Positions 18,702 through 27,512 of a stretch of DNA of 64,000 nucleotides are shown here, one piece after another. Numbering within the stretch: position 1 is the first letter of the stretch; each line of letters starts with the position of its first letter. Under the pieces are notes generated by a model. It was not told where the DNA came from. It saw only the letters and a program-made list of their open reading frames with translations, and did not search any database. The stretch is from an uncultured Bdellovibrionales bacterium. Its GTDB lineage: Bacteria > Bdellovibrionota > Bdellovibrionia > Bdellovibrionales > UBA1609. The position numbers and the translations under genes are program-made. Where the stretch lies: positions 47,986 through 111,985 of the forward strand of contig CALLAU010000037.1 in assembly GCA_938002015.1 (NCBI GenBank). Reading direction: 5' to 3'.

Positions 18702-19718
18702 ATGAGCCTTTCTTTTTTAAAATCATTTTTTTTACCTGTCCTGGTATCTGCTTACATGCTCTGCTCATCTTTTTTATTTACTCCAGAGGTTTATAAGTTT
18801 AGTAGCGGTGACTTAGAGGGAAGACGTATGGCTTACTCTCTTCAGACTCCTTTAAATTGGAACGGAAAGACTTTAGTTTTTGTTCCAGGCTTTAGTAGAA
18901 ATATGCATTTTTGGGATAAGCATGCAAATGAGTATTTTAATAAAGGCTTTAGAATTTTTAGGTATGACCCTTTTAATATTGGTCAAAGCCTTAGTCTAAA
19001 TGGGGTTTTAAGCCAAAAAGAGCATGGCTTTAACTTCCATGACGACATAAAGGCTTTAACTCAAATTTTGAAAAACCTTGGTATTTCTAATGAGATTATA
19101 TTAATTGGTCACTCATTAGGCTCGGCTAAAGCAATCTTCCTTGAAAGAGCTTTAAATAAATCTAGAGGTGATATTCCAGTTAAGAAAGTTCTTATAGCCA
19201 GTCCTTTTGTAAGGTTTTTAAGTGACTACTATGATGAGCAAAATGCAGAAAATATAGCTAGCCCCTTTTTAATCCCGAATATATTTAAAGGGATTCTCCC
19301 ACTCGTTGGTGATCAAGTTGATTTATTAAATGAAGGAATAAAAGGTTTAAGTGAAGGCTTTGTTTCAGCTGGATCTTACTTTTTTTCTCCTTATGCTATT
19401 AATGAGTCTATTGAACAAGCCTTAGATGAAAGAGAAGCAAATGAGGAGACAGGTTTAGAGAGGAGCTTAGAAGAAGCTGCACTTTTAGAAATTATGAATA
19501 GTTTAGAAGAGATCAGTGTTTTAGAGGCTATTTCAAAAGTAAGAGCAAGGATTCATCTTCTAACTGGTGATAATGATAAACTGATTGTTCCTCTTGATTT
19601 ATTAGAAGAGCTTAAAGATGCAGCTCCAAAGAGCATGACTCATACACTTATTGAAAGTGATCATTTCACGCCAAGTAAAAAAGATTATTATACTTGGCTG
19701 AATAGGTTTTTAAGATAA
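18702..19718 (+). CDS. Alpha/beta hydrolase
   Basis: The 338-residue protein begins with a hydrophobic stretch at about residues 9-28 (a signal anchor or peptide). It then has the alpha/beta hydrolase landmarks: the oxyanion-hole strand LVFVPGFSRNMHFW, the nucleophile elbow GHSLG with S138, a late acidic residue in LTGDNDKLIVP (D292) and a catalytic His in ESDHFTP (H321). An inserted glutamate-rich lid occupies about 215-275. The probable activity is ester or lipid hydrolysis in the envelope; the substrate cannot be told. It is convergent with the SulP gene, 12 bases away. Confidence 0.8.
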   Translation: MSLSFLKSFFLPVLVSAYMLCSSFLFTPEVYKFSSGDLEGRRMAYSLQTPLNWNGKTLVFVPGFSRNMHFWDKHANEYFNKGFRIFRYDPFNIGQSLSLNGVLSQKEHGFNFHDDIKALTQILKNLGISNEIILIGHSLGSAKAIFLERALNKSRGDIPVKKVLIASPFVRFLSDYYDEQNAENIASPFLIPNIFKGILPLVGDQVDLLNEGIKGLSEGFVSAGSYFFSPYAINESIEQALDEREANEETGLERSLEEAALLEIMNSLEEISVLEAISKVRARIHLLTGDNDKLIVPLDLLEELKDAAPKSMTHTLIESDHFTPSKKDYYTWLNRFLR

Positions 19719-19730
19719 ATGAGTTAGCAG

Positions 19731-21323
19731 TTATGATTCACTCTTAACTGAAAAGTGAACAATTGGCTCTTCACCCTTATGATCATAGAGCTCAACAAGG
19801 TCAACTTCTATATCACGTTCTTTTGCTGAGACTTGAAAGTCTTCAATTATATCAATAACGTCTTGATGCACATAATAAGTTTTTGAAGCATCAATGGTGA
19901 CGTGTCTGCCGTTAGGAATTGAAGAAAGCAGTTTTAATAAACTAGCTTTCTTTAAAAAAGAAACATCTTCAGTAAGGCTAATAACGATATGTCCTTCTTT
20001 TTTTATTTCATCATCAACAAGTATAGGGATACTTAAGTTTTGTCTAAGTATAAAGAATATAGCTGTAACTAGGCCAAGCCCAATACCCACCAGTAGATCG
20101 GTAAAAACAATACCTAAAATTGTTACTATGAAAGGAATAAACTGAGTGCTTCCTTGAGCTTTAATTTTTTTAAATAAGGCAGGTTTTGCTAATTTATAGC
20201 CAACCACAAAAAGAATAGCAGCTAGGGTGGCTAGAGGAATAAGGTTGATGATTGAAGGAATAAGAATGATTGAGAAAACAAGAATAAAGCCATGTAGTAT
20301 TGCTGAAAGCTTTGTCTTTCCGCCAGCCTGTACGTTTACTGAACTTCTTACAATCACTTGAGTTATTGGAAGGCCTCCAATTAAGCCTGATACAATATTT
20401 CCAACCCCTTGTGCTTTAAGTTCCCTATTTGTTGGAGTGATTCTCTTACTTGGATCTTGCTTATCACTTGCTTCAACACAAAGAAGAGTCTCTAAAGAGC
20501 CAACAACAGCAAGTACAAGGGCTGTTTTATAAATAAGTGGGTTATTCCACTGACTAAAATCAGGAGTTTTAAAGTTTGCAAAAAAACCAGAGATTCCTTC
20601 AAAGAGTGGAATGCTGACGACTTGTTTAGATTGAAGAGCCAGGCTTGGGTTATTTTTAAATAATAAATTTAAAACAATCCCTACAATAACAGCAATAAGA
20701 GGGCCTTGTATAAGCTGAAAGATTTTGCGCTTCTGGAAAAAAGGGGTTTGCCATATAATTAGAATGAAAAGTGAAACTATAGTAATTATAGTGGGTCCAA
20801 AGCTAATGTAATCAAGCATATTGATGAGTTCTGAAAAAGTATTTTGAGAGTCTGGTTGAAAGAAACTAAAGTTACCTTCAGGGTTTTCATCATAGCCAAA
20901 AGCATGGGGTATTTGTTTTAAGAAAATAATAACACCAATACCTGCAAGCATTCCACTGATAACAGAAGAAGGAAAGTAATAAGCTATTACTCCAGCTCCT
21001 AAAAAACCCATGGCAACCTGAAAAAAACCAGAGAGCACAACAGCAACTAAGAAAGGTTCAAAACCAAGGCTTTGAATAGCGCCTAAAACTATGACCGCTA
21101 AACCTGCTGCTGGGCCACTTACTCCAAGAGCTGAGCCACTTAAAGAGCCGACAACGATACCACCTACAATACCTGCAATAAGGCCTGCAAAAAGTGGTGC
21201 TCCAGAGGCCATGGCTATGCCTAGACATAGAGGAAGGGCTACTAGAAAAACAACTATACTTGCTGGAAAGTCATTCTTAATACTTGAAAACAATGGTTTC
21301 TTTTTTGATGTACTTTCTATCAT
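19731..21323 (-). CDS. SulP-family anion transporter (probable bicarbonate)
   Basis: The 530-residue protein has the SulP membrane domain: N-terminal DFPASIVVFLVALPLCLGIA, ALGVSGPAAGLA, many helices to about residue 410, and a C-terminal STAS domain (about 425-525: GHIVISLTEDVSFLKKASL, HVTIDASKTYYVHQDVIDII). Some SulP proteins carry bicarbonate, others sulfate. Here the gene lies 54 bases downstream of a beta-carbonic anhydrase on the same strand, which favours bicarbonate. The ribosome-binding site is AAAGGA. Confidence 0.9.
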   Translation of the reverse strand: MIESTSKKKPLFSSIKNDFPASIVVFLVALPLCLGIAMASGAPLFAGLIAGIVGGIVVGSLSGSALGVSGPAAGLAVIVLGAIQSLGFEPFLVAVVLSGFFQVAMGFLGAGVIAYYFPSSVISGMLAGIGVIIFLKQIPHAFGYDENPEGNFSFFQPDSQNTFSELINMLDYISFGPTIITIVSLFILIIWQTPFFQKRKIFQLIQGPLIAVIVGIVLNLLFKNNPSLALQSKQVVSIPLFEGISGFFANFKTPDFSQWNNPLIYKTALVLAVVGSLETLLCVEASDKQDPSKRITPTNRELKAQGVGNIVSGLIGGLPITQVIVRSSVNVQAGGKTKLSAILHGFILVFSIILIPSIINLIPLATLAAILFVVGYKLAKPALFKKIKAQGSTQFIPFIVTILGIVFTDLLVGIGLGLVTAIFFILRQNLSIPILVDDEIKKEGHIVISLTEDVSFLKKASLLKLLSSIPNGRHVTIDASKTYYVHQDVIDIIEDFQVSAKERDIEVDLVELYDHKGEEPIVHFSVKSES

Positions 21324-21377
21324 AAAAATTTAAGTCCTTTTTTAATTTCTTATTTTCTTTGTTGTTTTTGTTTTAAC

Positions 21378-21944
21378 TTAATCGAGGAAGTCTACTTGCC
21401 CTGAATCTAAATTATAATAAGCTTTTGCAATTGTTACGCCTTCTGAGTTTACAGCATTAGAAATGATACTTGATCTATCAACAAGCTCGTCAACTGTATG
21501 ACTGCAGTTAGCTTTAACATTTTCTGCAATGTCATCAGTGTTTGCTTTTACTACCGCAGGTTTAATTTGAGCTAGGAGGTGGTTTAAGTTATAACCCATA
21601 TCATCATTTCCAAGTGCAGCTGTTACTGCTCCACAGCTTTGATGTCCAAGCACTAAAATAAATTTAGTTTTTAAATGAGCTACTGCGTATTCAATACTTG
21701 CAATAGAGTCTGTATTTGCAATGTTACCAGCAACTCTTACTACGAAAAGTTCACCAAGATTAGAATCAAAAATAGTCTCTGGAGGAAGCCTGCTGTCAGC
21801 ACAACTTAATACTATTGCATATGGAGACTGCCCACTTACTAGAGGCTCTCTTTGCTCTTTTTGGTTTTTATTATTTTCACCTGCACCTGAAACAAAACGC
21901 TGGTTGCCTTCTTTTAGTTTGTTTAAAATATCTGTTGTATTCAT
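21378..21944 (-). CDS. Beta-class carbonic anhydrase
   Basis: The 188-residue protein has all the zinc ligands and active-site residues of beta-carbonic anhydrases: C48, D50 and R52 in SCADSRLPPE, then H101 and C104 in LVLGHQSCGAVTAA. VVRVAGNIA and SIEYAV are also conserved. It interconverts carbon dioxide and bicarbonate in the cytoplasm. It is the first gene of a probable two-gene operon with the SulP transporter, suggesting a bicarbonate-supply unit for carboxylation reactions. AAGGAG lies upstream as ribosome-binding site. Confidence 0.93.
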   Translation of the reverse strand: MNTTDILNKLKEGNQRFVSGAGENNKNQKEQREPLVSGQSPYAIVLSCADSRLPPETIFDSNLGELFVVRVAGNIANTDSIASIEYAVAHLKTKFILVLGHQSCGAVTAALGNDDMGYNLNHLLAQIKPAVVKANTDDIAENVKANCSHTVDELVDRSSIISNAVNSEGVTIAKAYYNLDSGQVDFLD

Positions 21945-22264
21945 TATATTTCATACTCCTTAATTAATGTGTTTTTCAGACTTTAACACACTAAATGAGA
22001 GCTTATGAAGTAGTTTAAATCGAGAAAAAAGGCTTATGAGTAATCTTGAGGCGTTTTTTCTAAGTTTAATTTCTTAAAGTGCTTATTTTCATTAAAAAAG
22101 AGTATTCTCAAACTGAGGCGTTTTTAACTAAATACTAAGAATTTCTTGCTATCTAACTTGCTTAAATAGAGGGCTAATTAAGTAGAAGCTATTGTTTCAG
22201 TAAAGAAGCAACTCTTTACGTAGTAATCTCAGCACCTATAGCTGTATAGCCGATATTATATAGT
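21945..22264. other. Divergent intergenic region with a 12-base direct repeat
   Basis: This 320-base stretch separates the carbonic anhydrase (leftward) from the DUF285 lipoprotein (rightward). It holds no convincing coding sequence. TGAGGCGTTTTT occurs twice, exactly, at 22047-22058 and 22114-22125, 67 bases apart. GCCGATAT lies at 22249-22256, eight bases before the rightward start codon. Both could be regulatory. Confidence 0.4.
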
Positions 22265-23785
22265 ATGAGCACCTTTAGATTTAAGAAAAATTTCCTATAC
22301 AAGCGTAATGTCTTTTTTAAGTTTGTCAGTTTTTCTATGATTCTTATGCTATGTGGTTGTGCTGACTTTCAAGTTAAAAGAGATCCTTTTATTAGTGTTT
22401 GGCAAACAAGTACTCCAAATGAAATTGTAAGCTTACCTGTAAAAACTGGTTATACTTATAAGGCTCAAATTGATTGGGGAGATGGAAGTAGTTTAGTTAC
22501 TGTAAATAGCGCTGAAGATCAAAACATGAGTCACTCATACGCTTTTCCTGGTTTATATACAATTCAAGTTACAGGAGTTTTTGAAGGTTTTGGTGATTCA
22601 AATACAGGGCATGCTTATAAATCTCAACTTATTGAGGTTGTTGATTTTGGAGAAGTAAGGATTAAGAATTTAGATTATGCTTTTTCGGAAGTAAGTAGTC
22701 TTAGTCGCCTAAGTGGTTTAGGTGATTTATCAGAAGTAAAATCTATGGATTATACGTTTTATAGGTCCGTTGATTTTGATGACTCTGAAATAGGAGAATG
22801 GAATACGAGATCTCTTGAGTCAATAGAAGGGGTGTTTGAAGAAACACTTCTTCCAGCGCCTCCTGTTGAAAACTGGAACACTAAAAGTGTTAAAAATATG
22901 AGAAGAGCTTTTCAAGGAACAACTTTAGCGATCCCTGACTTATCAAGTTGGGAGACATCTAATGTTGAAAATATGAGTGCTATGTTTTCTGGATCAAGCT
23001 CAGCAAACCCAGATGTGAGTAGTTGGGATGTCAGAAAAGTAACAAATATGAATGCAATGTTTAATGGGACTACTCTTGCAAACCCGCAGACAGGAGCATG
23101 GGTGACTTCAAGTTTAGAGACAATGAGTTTTATGTTTGCCTCGTCAGTTGTTGCAAACCCAGATGTGAGTAATTGGGATGTGTCTAAAGTAACAACGATT
23201 AGAGGAGCCTTCTTAAACTCTATTGCAAATCCAAACTTAAGTAACTGGAATACAGAGAGTTTAGAAGATATGAGTATACTATTTCAGACTAATGCTGTTG
23301 CTACACCTGTTATGACGAACTGGGACACATCAAAAGTTACAAATATGAATCTTGTATTTTTACAAGCTACACAAGCAAACCCTGATGTGAGCAACTGGGA
23401 TACATCAAACGTGACTACTATGCAGGAAATGTTTAATGAAGCAAATTCGGCCCAACCTAATGTAAGTAATTGGAACACTTCAAAAGTCACAAATATGAGG
23501 ACAATGTTTAACAATATTAATCCGGCGACTATGCTAAACTTAAGTAACTGGAATTTTGAAGCAATAACAGATGCGGCAAACTTACCAAGTGCATCAAGCT
23601 CAAACTATAGTGCAACTAATGAAGACTACTCTGCTTTCCTTATAAATCTAGATTCTCAAAACATTAACCCAACAGCAATTGATAGGTTTGATTTTCCTAG
23701 TGCTCAGTATCAAGCTCATGCTGCAGCAGCAAAAACAAGCCTTCAAGCTAAAGGCTGGTCTTTTTCTGATTCTGGAGCTGAGTAG
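22265..23785 (+). CDS. BspA-like (DUF285) repeat surface lipoprotein
   Basis: The signal ends in lipobox LCGC with Cys32 as the lipid attachment site. A PKD-like beta domain follows (about 60-115: AQIDWGDGSSLVTVN, SHSYAFPGLYTIQVTGVF). From about residue 150 to 440 there are ten or so repeats of about 25 residues of the form NPDVSxWDTSKVTNMxxMF, the DUF285 (PF03382) leucine-rich-like repeat of BspA-type surface proteins. Such repeats form elongated solenoids used for adhesion. There is no evident ribosome-binding site. A weak terminator follows. Confidence 0.88.
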   Translation: MSTFRFKKNFLYKRNVFFKFVSFSMILMLCGCADFQVKRDPFISVWQTSTPNEIVSLPVKTGYTYKAQIDWGDGSSLVTVNSAEDQNMSHSYAFPGLYTIQVTGVFEGFGDSNTGHAYKSQLIEVVDFGEVRIKNLDYAFSEVSSLSRLSGLGDLSEVKSMDYTFYRSVDFDDSEIGEWNTRSLESIEGVFEETLLPAPPVENWNTKSVKNMRRAFQGTTLAIPDLSSWETSNVENMSAMFSGSSSANPDVSSWDVRKVTNMNAMFNGTTLANPQTGAWVTSSLETMSFMFASSVVANPDVSNWDVSKVTTIRGAFLNSIANPNLSNWNTESLEDMSILFQTNAVATPVMTNWDTSKVTNMNLVFLQATQANPDVSNWDTSNVTTMQEMFNEANSAQPNVSNWNTSKVTNMRTMFNNINPATMLNLSNWNFEAITDAANLPSASSSNYSATNEDYSAFLINLDSQNINPTAIDRFDFPSAQYQAHAAAAKTSLQAKGWSFSDSGAE

Positions 23786-23793
23786 GAGGTAAA

Positions 23794-23833
23794 AAGCCAG
23801 CTAAGTTTAGCGGGCTTCTCGTCAGTTTTTTTT
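23794..23833 (+). terminator. Possible terminator of the DUF285 lipoprotein gene
   Basis: Arms AAGCC-A-GCTA and TAGC-G-GGCTT (23794-23817) form an imperfect stem with one mismatch. An eight-T run follows, but eight bases away, which weakens the call. Confidence 0.35.
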
Positions 23834-23847
23834 AAAGTGAGTCGTAC

Positions 23848-25005
23848 TTATTTTGAAAGTTCCATCTTTGCAATCGTTTGAAGCTGCATATTAGATGTTC
23901 CTTCATAGATTTGACCAATTTTAGCATCTCTATAAAACTTCTCAACAGGGTACTCAGAAGTAAAGCCATTTCCGCCAAAAAGATCTACAGACATTGAAGC
24001 AATTTTTTCAGCTGCACGTGAAGCATAGAGTTTTGCAATTGCAGCTTCTTCAACAAAAGGCATCCCTGCATCTTTTAACCTTGCAGCGTTATAAACTAGA
24101 AGGCGAGTTGCCTCTAAAGTTGTTCTCATTTCAGCTAACTGAAACTGAACTCCTTGAAAGCTTGAAATTGGTTTTCCAAACTGTTCGCGACCTTGGATGT
24201 AGTTAAGAGTTGCCTCATAAGAGCCTTGAGCAATACCTAGCATCTGAGCTCCGATTCCAATTCTTCCCTCATTAAGAGTTTCAATTGCAACTTTATAGCC
24301 TTTTCCAACCTCACCTAAGATATTTTCTTTTGGAACTTCGCAGTTTTCAAAAAGCAGTTCACAAGTTGAGCTAGCTCTAATACCAAGCTTCTCTTCTTTT
24401 TTACCAACTTTAAAACCAGGAAAATCTTTTTCAACAACAAAAGCTGTGATTCCTTTATAACCAAGCTCTGGATTCATGTTTGCAAAACAAATAAATACTG
24501 AGGCTTCTTTAGCGTTTGTGATCCAAAGCTTATTTCCGTTTAAAAGCCATTTATCACCCTTATCTTCAGCTTTTAGTTTTAAAGCAAAAGCATCAGACCC
24601 ACTAGAGCTTTCACTAAGAGCGTAAGCTCCAACCCATTCAGTGGCCATTTTTGGTAAGTACTTTTCTTTCATGGCTTCAGATCCCCATTTAAGAAAAGCG
24701 TTTGTTACAAGAGTGTTTTGAACGTCAACTAAAACACTTGTTGAGCCATCAACTCTTCCAAGCTCTTCAACAATAAGGCAAGCTGTCATAAAAGAAGCGC
24801 CTGCTCCTCCATAGTTTTCAGGAGTCTCAATGCCCATGATTCCCATTTCAAAGAACTTTTTCACAAGGTCTTGGTTCATAGCGGCATTTTGATCCATTTC
24901 AGTTACTAAAGGTTTGATCTCTCCTTCAGCAAATTCTCTGATAGCATCTCTAAAAGCTAATTCATCTTCTGTTAACATTGTTAGTGGATTTACTGTATCT
25001 GACAT
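23848..25005 (-). CDS. Acyl-CoA dehydrogenase
   Basis: At 385 residues this has the standard length of short- and branched-chain acyl-CoA dehydrogenases. It contains the FAD-binding blocks YALSESSSGSDAFAL and WITNAKEASVFICFA, the C-terminal FGGNGFTSEYPVEKFYRDAKI, and the catalytic glutamate in QIYEGTSNMQ (E368). It makes the 2-enoyl-CoA that the crotonase at 12222 would hydrate, so it belongs functionally with that block although 11 kb away. AGGAGG precedes the start. It is divergent from the M50 gene, with 43 bases between them. Confidence 0.93.
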   Translation of the reverse strand: MSDTVNPLTMLTEDELAFRDAIREFAEGEIKPLVTEMDQNAAMNQDLVKKFFEMGIMGIETPENYGGAGASFMTACLIVEELGRVDGSTSVLVDVQNTLVTNAFLKWGSEAMKEKYLPKMATEWVGAYALSESSSGSDAFALKLKAEDKGDKWLLNGNKLWITNAKEASVFICFANMNPELGYKGITAFVVEKDFPGFKVGKKEEKLGIRASSTCELLFENCEVPKENILGEVGKGYKVAIETLNEGRIGIGAQMLGIAQGSYEATLNYIQGREQFGKPISSFQGVQFQLAEMRTTLEATRLLVYNAARLKDAGMPFVEEAAIAKLYASRAAEKIASMSVDLFGGNGFTSEYPVEKFYRDAKIGQIYEGTSNMQLQTIAKMELSK

Positions 25006-25048
25006 GATTTCCTTGCCTCCTGTTATTTGTATCCCTAATATTCATTGA

Positions 25049-25723
25049 ATGGATATCATGGATCTTTTACGTAATGTAGCTTTACTCTATATTCCTTTTC
25101 TATTTGCGATATGTTTTCATGAATACGCTCATGGATGGGTTGCAAAGAGACTTGGCGACCCAACAGCTGAACTTATGGGCAGAGTTTCTATGAACCCGGT
25201 AGTTCATATGGACCTGTTAGGAACAGTGATTTTCCCACTTGCTGCAATTATAGGAAGCTCTCCACTTTTCTTTGGCTGGGCAAAGCCAGTTCCTGTAAAC
25301 ATAAATAATTTAAGAGATAAGAAAAACGGAATGTTTTGGGTAGCTCTTGCAGGACCTGCGTCAAATTTCTTTTTAGCAATTTTAGGTTTTTTTCTTATGG
25401 CTCTTAGGAACTATTTACCAATTGATCCAGAGCTTAACCAAAACCTTCTTTATGTTTTGAGAATGTTTATTTACTTAAATCTCTTCTTAGCAGTCTTTAA
25501 TCTTATTCCTGTTCACCCACTAGATGGTGGTAAGATTTTAGCAAGGTTTTTACCTTACAAAGTAAACAGGTGGTTAGAAGAAAATAGTAGTACTTTAGGA
25601 ATGGTGCTTTTATTTTTAATTATTTTTGATGGTATCTCTGGTTCAAAAGGAATCATCACAGCCCCAGTAGATTTTTTGTATAATATAATTGGAGGGAGTA
25701 TTGGTTATTTTTTAATGCTTTAA
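25049..25723 (+). CDS. Site-2 protease family (M50) zinc metalloprotease
   Basis: The 224-residue integral membrane protein has the zinc motif HEYAH (H24, E25, H28) in its first helix and the third ligand in NLIPVHPLDGGKIL (D159) in a later helix. WVALAGPASNFFLAI between them is typical of the compact S2P group without PDZ or CBS domains. Such enzymes cut substrates within the membrane; the substrate here is unknown. The start region, ATGGATATCATGG, offers two ATGs and no ribosome-binding site. Confidence 0.9.
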   Translation: MDIMDLLRNVALLYIPFLFAICFHEYAHGWVAKRLGDPTAELMGRVSMNPVVHMDLLGTVIFPLAAIIGSSPLFFGWAKPVPVNINNLRDKKNGMFWVALAGPASNFFLAILGFFLMALRNYLPIDPELNQNLLYVLRMFIYLNLFLAVFNLIPVHPLDGGKILARFLPYKVNRWLEENSSTLGMVLLFLIIFDGISGSKGIITAPVDFLYNIIGGSIGYFLML

Positions 25724-25748
25724 AAATAACTATACTTTTTAACAACGT

Positions 25749-26375
25749 ATGATGAAGCGAAGCCTAGTAACAAAGTCATTACTTTTTTTACAAATCACTC
25801 TTAGTTTACAGATGGCGCAAGCTCGTATTTGCGAAGAAATTTCTGGTTATATTGTAGATAGAGAAGTTAGCGAAGAGGACCAGTGTAGCGAAATTATTAA
25901 AATCTTTCAGAAATCAAAAAAAAATAGTTGCAAGAGTTTAAGTAAAAAACCTTTGTATAAATGGTCTAAGTCAGGTTTAGACTGCGCAACTTTTAACAGT
26001 ATTAAATATGATATGCTTATAGTCGCTGAAATGGGAATGGGCGCTATTTTTGGAGTAGATTTAAAGTCAAAGAAGAAAGAGACTTTTAAAATACCTGAGC
26101 AGTATGGGTTTAAAGTGTATAAAGACCACATAGATTATAGTCACTATGTAGAAGATTCGCCTAAATATAAAAATAAGAAAACATGCAAAAAAGACTTAGA
26201 AGAAGAAGCGAAAAAAAGAACTGGGTTTTTAAAAGTGAGTCTCAGTAAAGATTGTAACTGTATTAAAAATATAGAGTTTGGTGGTTTGACACAATTGATC
26301 CTTAAGAAAAGATACGCTTATAAGACTAAGAAGACATCTTTTTTGCCATCGTATAAATGTTCTTTCAACCAGTAG
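25749..26375 (+). CDS. Secreted cysteine-containing protein of unknown function
   Basis: The 208-residue product starts with two methionines and has a signal peptide (MKRSLVTKSLLFLQ through QMAQA). The mature chain is lysine-rich and carries about nine cysteines, several in pairs (EDQCSEII, KKNSCKSL, DCNCIKN), implying disulfides in the periplasm or outside. No family was recognised. A TATACT box lies 12 bases before the start and no ribosome-binding site is evident. It begins a run of three small envelope genes. Confidence 0.65.
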   Translation: MMKRSLVTKSLLFLQITLSLQMAQARICEEISGYIVDREVSEEDQCSEIIKIFQKSKKNSCKSLSKKPLYKWSKSGLDCATFNSIKYDMLIVAEMGMGAIFGVDLKSKKKETFKIPEQYGFKVYKDHIDYSHYVEDSPKYKNKKTCKKDLEEEAKKRTGFLKVSLSKDCNCIKNIEFGGLTQLILKKRYAYKTKKTSFLPSYKCSFNQ

Positions 26376-26398
26376 ATACGACTCCTAGAGTATAGTTT

Positions 26399-26893
26399 AT
26401 GATTTTTTTTGATAATGAGAACTGGGTAGCTGTTGATGATATGGGGTCTAGAGGTGGCAACAGTGAAATGATTTTTAGTGACGCTGGTGTTGAAAAAGAA
26501 AGTGGCTATATCTTTCACGCGCGATTGGTGCCAATCAAAGGATACTCTGGCCCTGTTGGTTTTGCTTTAGCTAGAAGAAAAATAAAACCTGAATCACTAA
26601 AAGAAAAATTTTCTTTTAGTGTGAGTTCAAAGTTTGAATTTATTTTAAGTGTTTCAGTGATAAATTTTGCTGGCAGTAAGTACCAGTATGATTTGAAGGT
26701 TAAGCAAGGTGAAAACTTATACGAATTAAGTTTTGAGGACTTTATACTTAGTAAGTGGGGTAAGTCTTACGGCGAAAAACTTAAGTCTTTTAAGGACATT
26801 GAGTTTTTTGAGCACGGTGTTTTATATAGTAGACAGGGTGAAACAGAATATAAAGAGCTTGATTTTAAATGGTCATTATCAAATATCAGATGA
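26399..26893 (+). CDS. CIA30-like beta-sandwich protein (tentative)
   Basis: The 164-residue protein has no signal peptide from this start. It opens with FFDNENWVAVDDMGSRGGNSEMIF, then ARLVPIKGYSGPVGFALARRKI, a KFEFILSVSVINFAGSKYQYDLKV stretch and an LYELSFEDFILSKWG segment. The order (WxxVDD, G-S motif, GFA-R, then paired strands and FxDF) resembles the CIA30/NDUFAF1 fold, a galactose-binding-like beta sandwich that occurs in bacteria as small proteins of unknown role. The match is by eye only. The ribosome-binding site is weak, so the true start may lie elsewhere. Confidence 0.5.
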   Translation: MIFFDNENWVAVDDMGSRGGNSEMIFSDAGVEKESGYIFHARLVPIKGYSGPVGFALARRKIKPESLKEKFSFSVSSKFEFILSVSVINFAGSKYQYDLKVKQGENLYELSFEDFILSKWGKSYGEKLKSFKDIEFFEHGVLYSRQGETEYKELDFKWSLSNIR

Positions 26894-26952
26894 GTATAAA
26901 GTACTTGCTATAAAGCCTCTACATTGATTCAATACTATTCAGGAGGCTTTTA

Positions 26953-27492
26953 ATGAAGGCTTTGTTTATTTTAATTTTTTTCTTTTGTAATGAGGTGCTA
27001 GCAATGAAATTTATTCCTCCAAGCTCTGAAAACAATATTGATCATACCACTCCATCAGGTCTTTTATTAACTAGTAAAATGGAAAGTAACTCTGAGAATG
27101 GAACGCTTCTTTATGATAAAGATAAGAAGAATGTGCTATGGAAAATGGATGAGTTTATAGGCAAGAGAAGTTTTGATTTATCAGATAATGGTAATATTCT
27201 TATAGTTTATGGAGACCCTAACACAGGGATGCATTTCTCTACTCATATGACAGACGATGAGGTTTTGATCAAAATTTTTGAAAAAGGTAAGCTAATTAAA
27301 GAGGTTAAGAAATTAGATATTTTCTCAAAAGGCTCTTTCTTCTCCAAAGTTCCAGGTTATAAATCTTGGATTAAGAAAAAGTCTGTTAAAGGTGGAGACT
27401 GGGTAAGTTTATACGAACTTAAAGAAGATGCTTCTGTGGATTTTAATAAGAGAAGAATAAAATTTAACAGACTTAAAACTGTCTCTTTTTAA
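26953..27492 (+). CDS. Secreted protein of unknown function
   Basis: The 179-residue protein has a short signal peptide (MKALFILIFFFCNEVLA) and an excellent ribosome-binding site (AGGAGG) nine bases upstream. The mature region contains NGTLLYDKDKKNVLWKMDEF and FDLSDNGNILIVYGDP, which look like blades of a small beta-propeller-type sheet, but with only one or two repeats. No family was recognised. Confidence 0.65.
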   Translation: MKALFILIFFFCNEVLAMKFIPPSSENNIDHTTPSGLLLTSKMESNSENGTLLYDKDKKNVLWKMDEFIGKRSFDLSDNGNILIVYGDPNTGMHFSTHMTDDEVLIKIFEKGKLIKEVKKLDIFSKGSFFSKVPGYKSWIKKKSVKGGDWVSLYELKEDASVDFNKRRIKFNRLKTVSF

Positions 27493-27512
27493 AGTTTAGT
27501 TTAGAACGCTTA

